Source: Bacillus sp. 2B10 (GTDB lineage Bacteria > Pseudomonadota > Alphaproteobacteria > Sphingomonadales > Sphingomonadaceae). Taken from it: a stretch of DNA of 64,000 bases. Within the stretch, counting starts at the first letter, position 1, and each line of letters opens with the position of its first letter. The stretch spans positions 21,338-85,337 of the forward strand of contig RPSH01000016.1 in NCBI GenBank assembly GCA_003946805.1. The letters run 5' to 3'. Positions 1 to 8,050 of the stretch are shown piece by piece. The notes under the pieces were generated by a model that saw only the letters and a program-made list of their open reading frames with translations, did no database searches and had not been told where the DNA came from. The translations under genes were made by a program, and so were the position numbers.

Positions 1-19
1 CCCGCCTGCGCGGGGGTAC
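1..19. repeat. Truncated arm of family A palindromic repeat
   Basis: The first 19 bases are the right arm (ending GCGCGGGGGTAC) of the paired palindromic repeat also seen near 3.9, 7.7, 37.5 and 39.5 kb. The left arm would lie outside the window. Bases 20-82 show no gene or clear signal. Confidence 0.7.
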
Positions 20-82
20 GTGAACCAGAAAGGCTCCTGATCCTGCTGAATGGCGCTCCAGTTCGCTGAATGTCGATCGGTC

Positions 83-979
83 CTAGAACGCGTACACCAG
101 CGACGCCCGCCCGGTGGTATCGGTGTTGACCCGCCCGACCGGCGGGCGGCTTTCGAACTGGATGTTGTACGACAGCCGCGCCGACAGCGGCCCCAGCAGC
201 TTGGCATCGACCGCGGTCATGCTGGTGACGGTGCTGTTCGCATCCTGCAGATAGGCGGAGGTATCCTGCCGCAGCGTCAGCGCCGGCGTCATCCGCCAGT
301 CGAAATCGACCGACCCGCGCGCCGCCAGATTGCGCTCGGCCTCGCCGGTGGTGAACGACGTATAGCGGAATGCCGGACCCAGTTCGAGGTCGAGCGTCAC
401 CGGCCCCTTGGCGACCACGGTATAGCCCGCGCCGCTCGACGCCGAATACCGGTCGTAATAGCCGAAGAACTTGTCCGATTCATACTGCGCCGCGCCATAG
501 ACATACAGCCGGTCGTCGACCTTGTAGTTCGGTTCGAACGCGGCGAGATAATGTTCCCGCGTCGGGATGTTGTTGGTTTCCTGGTAATCCGCCTGCAATT
601 TCAGCTTGTGGCGCCAGCGATATCCCTCGCGCGACAGATCGAGGATCGCGGTCACGCCCAGGCTGTCCGAATTGCCGCCGTTGATCCACCCGCCGACTTC
701 CGCCCGCCCCTTGACCAGCGCGCCGAACGATGCGGTGCGCAGCCGCTTCTCGGTCTTTTCCGACCGTTCGAACGTATAGTGCGACGCCAGTTCGGCGATC
801 TTCTGCGAATGTTTCGGCGCCGCCTTGCGCGCATAGCGCACGATCGTTGCGACATCGTTGTCGTTGCCCGACGCCATCGCCTCCTCCAGCATCGTCCGGA
901 TCTCGATCGGCAGATCGGGCTCGGGCGGCGGCTCGGCATAATAGGCGCCGAGCGGCAGGAGGAATGCGGGGTTGAGCAT
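83..979 (-). CDS. DUF481 family outer-membrane protein
   Basis: Protein of about 298 residues. The C-terminal two thirds alternate short polar and aromatic strands (for example GRAEVGGWINGGNSDSLGV) and end in the terminal aromatic residue of an outer-membrane beta-barrel (VYAF), matching the DUF481/YdiY 'salt-induced outer membrane protein' family, whose role is poorly defined. The N-terminal hundred residues are helical and acidic (PPPEPDLPIEIRTMLEEAM). ATG at 979 is preferred to the GTG just before it. The leader (LNPAFLLPLGAYYA) is a weak signal peptide without a basic n-region, so the true start could differ. It stands alone, convergent with nothing, and is followed by rppH on the same strand upstream. 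Confidence 0.75.
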   Translation of the reverse strand: MLNPAFLLPLGAYYAEPPPEPDLPIEIRTMLEEAMASGNDNDVATIVRYARKAAPKHSQKIAELASHYTFERSEKTEKRLRTASFGALVKGRAEVGGWINGGNSDSLGVTAILDLSREGYRWRHKLKLQADYQETNNIPTREHYLAAFEPNYKVDDRLYVYGAAQYESDKFFGYYDRYSASSGAGYTVVAKGPVTLDLELGPAFRYTSFTTGEAERNLAARGSVDFDWRMTPALTLRQDTSAYLQDANSTVTSMTAVDAKLLGPLSARLSYNIQFESRPPVGRVNTDTTGRASLVYAF

Positions 980-1043
980 CACCGCCCGCTATAGCCGATC
1001 CGATGGACCGGGGCTGAACGGCTCGTCCCGCCGATCGGGCAGT

Positions 1044-1523
1044 TCACCGATGCAAATGATCGGCAAATCCGGCAATCACCTGTTCGTACAGCGCCTTCTT
1101 GAACGGCACGATCATCGTCGGCAGGTCGGCCGGGTCGGCCCAGCGCCATGCGCGGAACTCGGGCTCGGGCGTCCGGATGTCGATATCGCCATCCTCGCCC
1201 TCGAACGCGAACAGGAACCAGCGCTGCCGCTGTCCGCGCCATTTCCCTCTCCATATCCTGCCGATCATGCCATCGGGCAGGTCGTAGAACAGCTCTTCGG
1301 GGCGTTCCGCGATCAGCCGCACCTTGTCGGCCTGTACGCCGGTTTCCTCGCGCAGTTCGCGCACCGCCGCGTCGATCGGCGCCTCGCCCGGATCGATCCC
1401 GCCCTGCGGCATCTGCCACGCCTCCAGCGTCGAATCGAGCCGCTGGCCGACGAACACCCGGCGATCGCGGTTCAGCAGCATGACGCCCGCGCACGGGCGA
1501 TAGGGAAGGGTGGTCTTGTCCAT
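1044..1523 (-). CDS. rppH: RNA pyrophosphohydrolase (Nudix)
   Basis: Protein of 159 residues, the normal RppH length. RppH removes pyrophosphate from the 5' triphosphate end of mRNA and so starts 5'-end-dependent decay; the window also carries RNase J, a 5'-end-directed nuclease. A complete Nudix box spans about residues 41-63 (GGIDPGEA then RELREETGV) with the metal-binding REETG core. The N-terminal YRPCAGVMLLN and the central WRGQRQRWFLF are typical of RppH/diadenosine polyphosphate hydrolases of proteobacteria. It is divergent from the deacetylase gene, with about 60 bp between starts. Confidence 0.93.
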   Translation of the reverse strand: MDKTTLPYRPCAGVMLLNRDRRVFVGQRLDSTLEAWQMPQGGIDPGEAPIDAAVRELREETGVQADKVRLIAERPEELFYDLPDGMIGRIWRGKWRGQRQRWFLFAFEGEDGDIDIRTPEPEFRAWRWADPADLPTMIVPFKKALYEQVIAGFADHLHR

Positions 1524-1586
1524 GTCCGCTTCCTACCCACCGCGCACCGCTTTTGCGAGGCGCATCGGCACCTTATCTGTGTTCGG

Positions 1587-2495
1587 GTGATCCCCGTCGT
1601 CCACCATCCGCACTATGTCGCCGAAAGCCCGCCGGGTAGCCGCTATCGCTGGGGCAAGAACGGACTCGTCCGCGACCTGCTGCTCGACTTGGGGCCGGCG
1701 ATCGACTGGCATGGCTGCGATCCCATGCCGCGCGGGTGGATCGAGGCGGTGCACGACGACAGCTACGTCGCGGAGGTGATCGAGGCCCGCGTGCCGCCGC
1801 ACAAGGAACGCCGCATCGGTTTTGCCGTCACCCCGCCGATGGCGCTGCGCGCACAGGCGGTGCCCGGCGGGACCTATGCCGCCGCGCGCGTTGCGATGGA
1901 GCGCGGCTATGCCGCCAACACCGCCGGCGGCAGCCACCATGCGCTGGCGGACACGGGGGCGGGCTATTGCGTGTTCAACGACCTCGCCATCGCCGCCAAC
2001 CGGTTGGTCGACGAGGGGACGTGCGAGCGCGTGCTGGTGGTCGATGTCGACGTCCATCAGGGCGACGGCACCGCCTCGCTGCTCGCGGGACGCACCGGGC
2101 TTGCCACCTATTCGATCCATGCCGACAAGAATTTCCCGGCGCGCAAGGCCGTGTCGACGCTCGACGTGCCCCTGCCCGACGGCGTCGGCGACGACGAATA
2201 TCTGACGACGCTCGAAGCGACGCTCGTGCCGCTGATCGACGGCTTCGGCCCCACGCTGCTGCTCTATCAGGCCGGTGTCGATCCGTTCGCCGACGACCGG
2301 CTGGGCCGGCTGGCGCTGACGCAGGCGGGTCTCGACGAACGCGACCGCTGGATCGGACGGTTGGCGAGGGCGCGTGGCCTGCCGATCGCCAGCGCGCTGG
2401 GCGGCGGCTATGGCGACCTGCTCGAAGTGTCGCGCCGCCACGTCGCGTCGATCGTCGCGGTGGCGCAGGGAACCGGGATCGCGCCGTACGCGTAA
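1587..2495 (+). CDS. Histone deacetylase-like amidohydrolase
   Basis: Protein of about 302 residues in the arginase/deacetylase fold. The zinc-site signatures are visible: the GGSHHA histidine pair, DVDVHQGDGT (Asp and His metal ligands) and AGVDPFADD (third Asp ligand), plus the C-terminal GGGYG. Family members deacetylate lysines, polyamines or acetoin-related substrates; the substrate here is unknown. The start is taken as GTG 1587 because the family N-terminus (IPVVHHPHY) begins there; the frame stays open upstream but that part is not family-like. The photolyase gene follows after 8 bp, so the two are probably co-transcribed. Confidence 0.85.
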   Translation: MIPVVHHPHYVAESPPGSRYRWGKNGLVRDLLLDLGPAIDWHGCDPMPRGWIEAVHDDSYVAEVIEARVPPHKERRIGFAVTPPMALRAQAVPGGTYAAARVAMERGYAANTAGGSHHALADTGAGYCVFNDLAIAANRLVDEGTCERVLVVDVDVHQGDGTASLLAGRTGLATYSIHADKNFPARKAVSTLDVPLPDGVGDDEYLTTLEATLVPLIDGFGPTLLLYQAGVDPFADDRLGRLALTQAGLDERDRWIGRLARARGLPIASALGGGYGDLLEVSRRHVASIVAVAQGTGIAPYA

Positions 2496-2503
2496 CCCCG
2501 GGG

Positions 2504-3868
2504 ATGACCGACCCTGTCCTGCTCTGGCTCCGCCAGGACCTCCGCCTGCGCGATCAGCCCGCGCTCCTCGCCGCGATCGAGGACGGCGACGTCATCCCGG
2601 TCTATGTTCTGGACGACAAGGCACCCGGCGACTGGGCGATCGGCGGCGCACAGCGCTGGTGGCTGCACCACAGCCTCGCCGCCTTCGCCGCGGCATTGAA
2701 GGCAAAGGATTCGCGCCTGATCCTGCGCCGCGGCGATGCCGCCGCCGAACTGCGCAAGCTGTGCGAGGAAACCGGCGCGACCCGTATCCACGCGATGCGC
2801 CATTACGAACCATGGTGGGTGAAGGCGCAGGACGCGCTGGGCGACGCGCTCACCCTCCACGACGGCAACCACCTGCGCCCGCCCGACAGCGTCCGCACCG
2901 GTTCGGGTGGCATGTTCAAGATTTATTCGTCCTTCTGGAAGGCGCTGAACCAGATGCTGCCGCCCGAGGATCCGGCACCGATGCCGCGTGCCATTCCGTC
3001 GCCGTCCTCATGGCCGAAGTCGGACAAGCTCGCCGACTGGGGCCTGCTGCCGACCGGGCCCGACTGGTCGACCGCCTTCGGCAAGGCATGGCACCCCGGC
3101 GAGGACGGCGGGTACAAGGCGCTGAAATCCTTCGCGACCCGCGTCGACGACTATGGCGAGGCGCGCAACCTGCCCTCGATCGACGGCAGCTCGAACCTGT
3201 CGCCGCACCTGCACCATGGCGAGATCACGCCGCGGCAAATCTGGGCGGCGCTGGGCGGGCGGGGCGACAGCCTGACCACCTTCCGCAAGGAACTGGCGTG
3301 GCGCGACTTCACCAGCGGCGTCATCCTGTCGATGCCCGACTATGCCGACGCCAATGGCCGCCCGCGCTACGACAAGCTCAAATGGCGCAGCGACGCCGCG
3401 GCGAAGCGCGATCTGAAGGCATGGCAGCAGGGCCGCACCGGCTATCCGATCGTCGATGCCGGGATGCGCCAGCTGTGGCAGGTCGGCTGGATGCACAACC
3501 GCGTGCGGATGATCGCCGCATCGTTCCTCGTCAAGCACCTGCTGATCGACTGGCGCGAGGGCGAGCGCTGGTATTGGGACTGTCTGGTCGATGCCGATTA
3601 CGGCAACAATTCGGTGAACTGGCAATGGGTCGCGGGCACCGGGGTCGATTCGAACATGTTCGGGCGGATCATGGCGCCGTTGACACAGTCGGAGAAATTC
3701 GACGCCGCCGACTATATCCGCCGCTGGGTGCCCGAACTGGCGAAGCTGTCGGACGCCACGATCCACGACCCCGATGCTTCAGGCTGTCGGCCGAAGGATT
3801 ATCCGGAAAAGATCATCGACCACCGCGAAGCGCGCGAACGCGCGCTGGCGGCGGCGCGGGGAATCTAA
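2504..3868 (+). CDS. phrB: Deoxyribodipyrimidine photolyase
   Basis: Protein of about 454 residues, as expected for a class I CPD photolyase that repairs UV pyrimidine dimers in blue light. The N-terminal antenna domain starts LLWLRQDLRLRDQPAL. The C-terminal FAD domain contains SNLSPHLHHGEITPRQ, ELAWRDF, GYPIVDAGMRQLWQVGWMHN and the signature QWVAGTGVDSNMF, including the Trp-rich electron-transfer region. It starts 8 bp after the deacetylase stop. A cryptochrome-like role cannot be excluded, but motif content and length fit DNA repair. Confidence 0.95.
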   Translation: MTDPVLLWLRQDLRLRDQPALLAAIEDGDVIPVYVLDDKAPGDWAIGGAQRWWLHHSLAAFAAALKAKDSRLILRRGDAAAELRKLCEETGATRIHAMRHYEPWWVKAQDALGDALTLHDGNHLRPPDSVRTGSGGMFKIYSSFWKALNQMLPPEDPAPMPRAIPSPSSWPKSDKLADWGLLPTGPDWSTAFGKAWHPGEDGGYKALKSFATRVDDYGEARNLPSIDGSSNLSPHLHHGEITPRQIWAALGGRGDSLTTFRKELAWRDFTSGVILSMPDYADANGRPRYDKLKWRSDAAAKRDLKAWQQGRTGYPIVDAGMRQLWQVGWMHNRVRMIAASFLVKHLLIDWREGERWYWDCLVDADYGNNSVNWQWVAGTGVDSNMFGRIMAPLTQSEKFDAADYIRRWVPELAKLSDATIHDPDASGCRPKDYPEKIIDHREARERALAAARGI

Positions 3869-3890
3869 CCTGCGGAAACCGTATCCCCGC

Positions 3891-3963
3891 GGAGGCGGGG
3901 ATCCAGAGCCAGAAGCGAGACGGCAGTTCCTGCCGCTCTGGACCCCCGCCTGCGCGGGGGTAC
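3891..3963. repeat. Family A paired palindromic repeat
   Basis: Two palindromic arms (GTATCCCCGCGGAGGCGGGG at 3891 and a CCCCCGCCTGCGCGGGGG arm ending 3963) face each other across about 25 bp between two convergent genes. It could form a long cruciform or RNA hairpin and might end transcription from either side, but there is no T-run. Confidence 0.75.
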
Positions 3964-3976
3964 GGTTTGCGTGCGC

Positions 3977-4447
3977 CTACCCGCACAACCCCCGCCCGGC
4001 CGGATCGCGCAGCGCCGCCGCTTCCGACGCGCTGTCGCTCAGCCGGTCGACCTGCAATCCGCTGAGCGACGCCCGCTTCGTGCACAGCGCCTCGCACGCC
4101 TCCGGCAGTTTCCCGGGCAGGCGGATGCGATCACCGTCGAACGCCGCCGCGAACGTGCAATCCCGGCCGAGGTCGACCCGCAGCTGTTCGCCCTCGCGGA
4201 CAAAGCCACCCCGTCCGCTGCACCCGATGCCGTCGCCATAATCGATGAACATGCCGATGCGGCGATCGGTGACGCACATCCGGTCGCCCTCGCGCGCGTA
4301 CAGCCCGACCGGAGTCGCGCCTGCGGAATCACGCACCACGTCGCGCGCGATCGCTGCCTGCTCCAGCGCCGCGCCTTCGACCGTCTCGGGCGCAGAACCG
4401 CCTTGCGAACATCCCGCCAGGAGCAGCGCCACGGCGATCCACCTCAT
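3977..4447 (-). CDS. Small secreted lipoprotein of unknown function
   Basis: Protein of about 156 residues that begins [17 protein letters not shown], a lipoprotein signal peptide with lipobox LAGC and Ser at +2, which suggests outer-membrane anchoring. The mature part has about six cysteines (for example [35 protein letters not shown]), so it is probably disulphide-stabilised in the periplasm. No family is recognised. The start codon overlaps the hisI stop as ATGA, so translation is likely coupled to hisI, although the function need not be related to histidine. Confidence 0.8.
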   Translation of the reverse strand: MRWIAVALLLAGCSQGGSAPETVEGAALEQAAIARDVVRDSAGATPVGLYAREGDRMCVTDRRIGMFIDYGDGIGCSGRGGFVREGEQLRVDLGRDCTFAAAFDGDRIRLPGKLPEACEALCTKRASLSGLQVDRLSDSASEAAALRDPAGRGLCG

Positions 4448-4803
4448 GCCACGGGCACCAGCCGATCGCCTGCGATCCGGCGAAAGAAGCAGCTGTCGGC
4501 CCCGGTATGGCACGCCGGCCCGGCCGGCTCGCAGCGCAGCCACAGCGCGTCCTGATCGCAATCGATCCGTATCTCGACCACGCGCAACACATTCCCCGAC
4601 GTCTCGCCCTTCCGCCACAAAGCCCCCCGACTCCGCGACCAGAAGGTCGCCTCGCCGCTGTCGATCGTCATCCGCAGCGCGTCGGCGTTCATGTGCGCGA
4701 CCATCAACGGCCCCCCGGTGGCGGCGTCCACGCACACCGCGGTCAGCAATCCGTCGGCGTCGAACTTGGGATTCAGGGTCAGGCCGGTATCGCGCTGGGT
4801 CAT
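4444..4803 (-). CDS. hisI: Phosphoribosyl-AMP cyclohydrolase
   Basis: Protein of about 119 residues, third enzyme of histidine synthesis, opening the purine ring of phosphoribosyl-AMP. The metal-site motifs are present: DCDQDALWL (Asp/Cys cluster) and [10 protein letters not shown] with the two zinc cysteines; [18 protein letters not shown] is the core signature. ATG at 4803 is preferred; a TTG two codons upstream is possible. It is a stand-alone HisI without the HisE domain. It overlaps the following lipoprotein gene by 4 bp and is divergent from purF. Confidence 0.95.
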   Translation of the reverse strand: MTQRDTGLTLNPKFDADGLLTAVCVDAATGGPLMVAHMNADALRMTIDSGEATFWSRSRGALWRKGETSGNVLRVVEIRIDCDQDALWLRCEPAGPACHTGADSCFFRRIAGDRLVPVA

Positions 4804-4917
4804 GCGCAACCCCTATCGCCGATCATGGTTCCGCCGCAATCGACGATCAAAGGGCGACAAACCGATTACGCCTCCCTATATGGCAGCCGCGTGACACGCT
4901 TATCCCCGGAAGGGCCT

Positions 4918-6378
4918 ATGTTCACCACCCACCCATTCGATGACGACAAGCTGCGCGAAGAGTGCGGCATCTTCGGTGTTTCCGGCGCGGACGGCGCGGC
5001 GGCGCTGGTGGCCCTCGGCCTCCACGCGCTCCAGCATCGCGGGCAGGAAGCGGCAGGCATCTGCAGCTGGGACGGGGCGATGTTCCATACCCAGCGCGCG
5101 CAGGGCCATGTCGCGGGCAATTTCGACCGGCCGGAGATCATCGAATCGCTGCCCGGCGCGACGGCCTGCGGCCATGTCCGCTATTCGACCACCGGCGAGA
5201 CGTCGAACCGCAACATCCAGCCGCTCTATGCCGAACTGGCGTCGGGCGGGTTCGCGGTGGCGCATAACGGCAATCTTTCCAACGCGATGCGGCTGCGCAA
5301 GGATCTGGTCCGCACCGGATCGATCTTCCAGTCGACCAGCGATACCGAAGTCATCATCCACCTCGTCGCCACGTCCAACTACCGGACGCTGCTCGACCGG
5401 TTCATCGATGCGCTGAAGCAGGTCGAGGGTGCCTATTCGCTGATCTGCATGACGCCCGAAGGCATGATCGCCTGCCGCGATCCGCTGGGCATCCGGCCGC
5501 TGGTGATGGGCCGCCTCGGCGACGGTGCGTACATCTTCGCATCGGAAACCGTCGCGCTCGACGTGGTCGGCGCGGAGTTCGTCCGCGAGGTCGACCCCGG
5601 CGAACTAGTCATCGTCAAGAACGGCGAACTGCGCTCGATCCGCCCGTTCGCGCCGCTGTCCCCACGCCCCTGTATCTTCGAATGGGTCTATTTCTCGCGC
5701 CCCGATTCGATTTCCGAGGACCGCTCGATCTATTCGGTGCGCAAGGCGATCGGGGCCGAACTGGCGCAAGAAAACGGCGTCGACGCCGACCTCGTCATCC
5801 CGGTCCCCGATTCGGGCGTTCCCGCCGCGATCGGCTATGCGCAGGCATCGGGCATCCCGTTCGAACTGGGCATCATCCGCTCGCACTATGTCGGGCGCAC
5901 CTTCATCCAGCCGGGCGACAAGGTCCGTCACCTCGGCGTCAAGCTCAAGCACAACGCCAACCGCAAGCTGATCGAGGGCAAGCGCATCGTCCTGATCGAC
6001 GATTCGATCGTTCGCGGCACCACCTCGCTCAAGATCGTGCAGATGATGCGCGATGCCGGCGCGGCGGAGGTGCATATGCGCATCGCGTCGCCGCCCACCC
6101 GGCACAGCTGCTTCTACGGCGTCGATACCCCCGAACGGGCCAAGCTGCTCGCCGCCAAGTTCGACCTGTCGGGCATGACCGACTATATCCAGGCCGACAG
6201 CCTCGCCTTCGTGTCGATCGACGGGCTGTACCGCGCGCTCGGTGAAGCGAACCGCGCGCCGGTCCGCCCGAAATATTGCGACGCCTGCTTCACCGGCGAC
6301 TATCCCACCCCGCTGACCGACCAGGACGAGACCAGCTCGGTTGACCAGCTGGCGATGCTGGCCGAACGCGTCGGATGA
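4918..6378 (+). CDS. purF: Amidophosphoribosyltransferase
   Basis: Protein of about 486 residues catalysing the first committed step of purine synthesis, transfer of glutamine amide nitrogen to PRPP. The N-terminal nucleophile glutaminase has Cys16 (REECGIFG) after a 15-residue stretch that fits the cleaved propeptide of the class. The phosphoribosyltransferase domain has VLIDDSIVRGTT. C-terminal cysteines (KYCDACFTG) fit the [4Fe-4S]-type PurF. The frame is open far upstream, but the family start is the ATG at 4918. The stop overlaps the SDR start (ATGA). Confidence 0.95.
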   Translation: MFTTHPFDDDKLREECGIFGVSGADGAAALVALGLHALQHRGQEAAGICSWDGAMFHTQRAQGHVAGNFDRPEIIESLPGATACGHVRYSTTGETSNRNIQPLYAELASGGFAVAHNGNLSNAMRLRKDLVRTGSIFQSTSDTEVIIHLVATSNYRTLLDRFIDALKQVEGAYSLICMTPEGMIACRDPLGIRPLVMGRLGDGAYIFASETVALDVVGAEFVREVDPGELVIVKNGELRSIRPFAPLSPRPCIFEWVYFSRPDSISEDRSIYSVRKAIGAELAQENGVDADLVIPVPDSGVPAAIGYAQASGIPFELGIIRSHYVGRTFIQPGDKVRHLGVKLKHNANRKLIEGKRIVLIDDSIVRGTTSLKIVQMMRDAGAAEVHMRIASPPTRHSCFYGVDTPERAKLLAAKFDLSGMTDYIQADSLAFVSIDGLYRALGEANRAPVRPKYCDACFTGDYPTPLTDQDETSSVDQLAMLAERVG

Positions 6379-7082
6379 GCGACCGGTTGAAGGGGCAGCT
6401 GGCGCTGGTCACGGGTGCCAGCCGCGGGATCGGTGCGGCCACCGCCGTCGCGCTGGCGGGGGAGGGCGCGCACATTATCCTCACCGCCCGGACGACGGGC
6501 GGGCTGGAGGATGTCGAGGACGCGATCCATGCCGCGGGCGGATCGGCGACGATCGCGCCGATCGACCTGTATGATCGTACCGCCATTCCGCAGCTGGTGT
6601 CGGCGATCGCCGAACGCTGGCGCGCGCTCGACATGCTGGTGCTCAACGCCGGCGCGCTCGGCACGCTGGGGCCGGTGCCGTCGTTCGACCTCAAGGAATT
6701 CGACAAGGTGATGGCGCTCAACGTCACCGCCAATGCCGCGCTGATCGCCGCCTTCTCGCCGATGCTGCGCCTCGCGCGGGCCGGCCGGGTCGTCGGCGTC
6801 ACCTCGTCGGTCGGCGCTGCCCCGCGCGCCTATTGGGGCATGTATGGCGCGTCGAAGGCGGCGTTCGACAACCTCGTCGCCAGCTACGGCCTCGAAATGG
6901 CGAACATCTCGCCGGTCCGCACCGCGATCGTCGATCCCGGCGCCACCCGGACGAAGATGCGCGAACGCGCCTATCCGGGCGAGGACCCGCAGCGGGTGAA
7001 ACCGCCCGAGCGGGTCGCCGAAGCGATCGTCGGGCTGATGGCCGACGGCTTTGACACTGGAACCCGCATCCGCGTCGACTGA
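6375..7082 (+). CDS. SDR family oxidoreductase
   Basis: Protein of 235 residues with a classical short-chain dehydrogenase fold: the NAD(P) motif TGASRGIG near residue 14, the NAG motif (VLNAGALG), a catalytic Ser (TSSVG) and YGASK as the active-site Tyr/Lys. An Arg after the second strand (TARTTGG) suggests NADP preference, which is inference. The substrate is unknown. The start overlaps the purF stop by 4 bp, so it is translated from the same message. Confidence 0.88.
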   Translation: MSDRLKGQLALVTGASRGIGAATAVALAGEGAHIILTARTTGGLEDVEDAIHAAGGSATIAPIDLYDRTAIPQLVSAIAERWRALDMLVLNAGALGTLGPVPSFDLKEFDKVMALNVTANAALIAAFSPMLRLARAGRVVGVTSSVGAAPRAYWGMYGASKAAFDNLVASYGLEMANISPVRTAIVDPGATRTKMRERAYPGEDPQRVKPPERVAEAIVGLMADGFDTGTRIRVD

Positions 7083-7195
7083 CGAAGGTTCCGAACGCCA
7101 GCAAAAACAAATAGTTGGTGTTTACCGGGCCCAGGGTGCTGCCCGCTCGTTGACCGGCCGCTGCGTGTGCAGCGAGCCGTTCGAGGAGCCTGAAC

Positions 7196-7576
7196 ATGGC
7201 CGTCAAATTCGCCGGAACGATGAACGCGATCAATCGCGGACTGGACGAAACGAAGCCCGCCAGGGGCGCGACGATGATCGAGGATTGGGAAGCCGCCCTC
7301 GCCGATGTCGACGTGCCGGGCGCGAAAGGCATCCTGCGCGACCTCGCCTCGCTGCGCAAGCAGCTGGAAAAGGACGCGCCCGACGGGGACCGGGTCCACG
7401 ACCTGCTCCACCGCCTCGGTGCCGCCACGACGAAGATCGCGGAGAAGTCCGACAAGTCGCAGGACAAGCTGCGCGCGCTGGGCGAGGCGCTGACCGAAGC
7501 GGGCGAGGAATCGCCCGACGAGGAAGAAGACGCCGCCGCCGCCGCCGCCCCGAAGCGGGCGCGCAGGAAGGCGTAA
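7196..7576 (+). CDS. Small acidic protein, unknown function
   Basis: Protein of 126 residues, preceded by a good ribosome site (GAGGAG) 6-7 bases before ATG. It is almost entirely helical and charged, with heptad-like leucines in the middle (LASLRKQLEK, VHDLLHRLG), an acidic stretch ESPDEEEDA, an alanine run and a basic tail (PKRARRKA). No enzyme motif, signal peptide or membrane segment is visible. The basic Ala/Lys/Arg tail could bind nucleic acid or protein, which is inference only. Confidence 0.7.
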   Translation: MAVKFAGTMNAINRGLDETKPARGATMIEDWEAALADVDVPGAKGILRDLASLRKQLEKDAPDGDRVHDLLHRLGAATTKIAEKSDKSQDKLRALGEALTEAGEESPDEEEDAAAAAAPKRARRKA

Positions 7577-7667
7577 GCGGCAGGGTGGCGGGAAGTCTCC
7601 GGATCGCCCGCCACGCTCCGCTTTCCCCTTTCCTACAGCGCAAGCGCCCGGCATCATCGTCACGCCG

Positions 7668-7850
7668 GATCAAGTCGAGACCTCTGCGAAAGTCTAGATT
7701 CCTCGCCTTCTCCCGTACCCCCGCGCAGGCGGGGGTCCAGGGTCACAAGAGGAAGCCGTCGTTATACTTGGCTCTGGCCCCCCGCCTGCGCGGGGGTACG
7801 GTGCACATTATGGATAGGTTCGAGACTTTCGCAGAACTCTCGATCAAGTC
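7668..7850. repeat. Composite repeat: B-A-A-B units
   Basis: A mosaic of two repeat types. B units (GAGACCTCTGCGAAAGTC type) lie at both edges, about 7668-7697 and 7818-7850. Between them are two inverted family A arms, 7716-7741 and about 7774-7799. The core 7697-7746 is identical, base for base, to 39454-39503, and similarity continues on both sides. The whole gene-free stretch 7577-8050 shows only this, an AT-richer part around 7950-8000, and the short repeat at 8024. Confidence 0.85.
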
Positions 7851-8023
7851 GGGGGCGACGAGTTCAAAGCTGGATGTATCGAAGGAGAACGTCGCCCCAG
7901 CGAAGGCTGGGGCCTCCCGCGGCGAGGCGCACGGTCCGTTACAAAAACTTCTAATTATCGCCGATATAACATTGAATATGAGCAAGAATATTCAAAGACG
8001 GCGACTGCGCCGAAAACGTGGTG

Positions 8024-8048
8024 AGTGTGACCTTTGTGACCTTTGGCC
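8024..8048. repeat. 25-bp repeat with tandem TGTGACCTT
   Basis: AGTGTGACCTTTGTGACCTT followed by TGGCC; 24 of 25 bases match 39756-39780 in the same orientation. It contains a tandem TGTGACCTT and sits 2 bp beyond the stop of the oxygenase gene. The other copy lies just upstream of thiE, so the position relative to genes is not conserved. Confidence 0.65.
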
Positions 8049-8050
8049 GC

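Noticed and set aside
7668..7850. Possible CRISPR array in repeat-rich gap
   Set aside because: Repeats are inverted pairs with irregular spacing, not regular direct repeats with unique spacers, and no cas gene is present.
7950..8010. Possible gene or origin in the AT-richer stretch
   Set aside because: Only about 60 bp, no DnaA-box cluster and no ORF with ribosome site.
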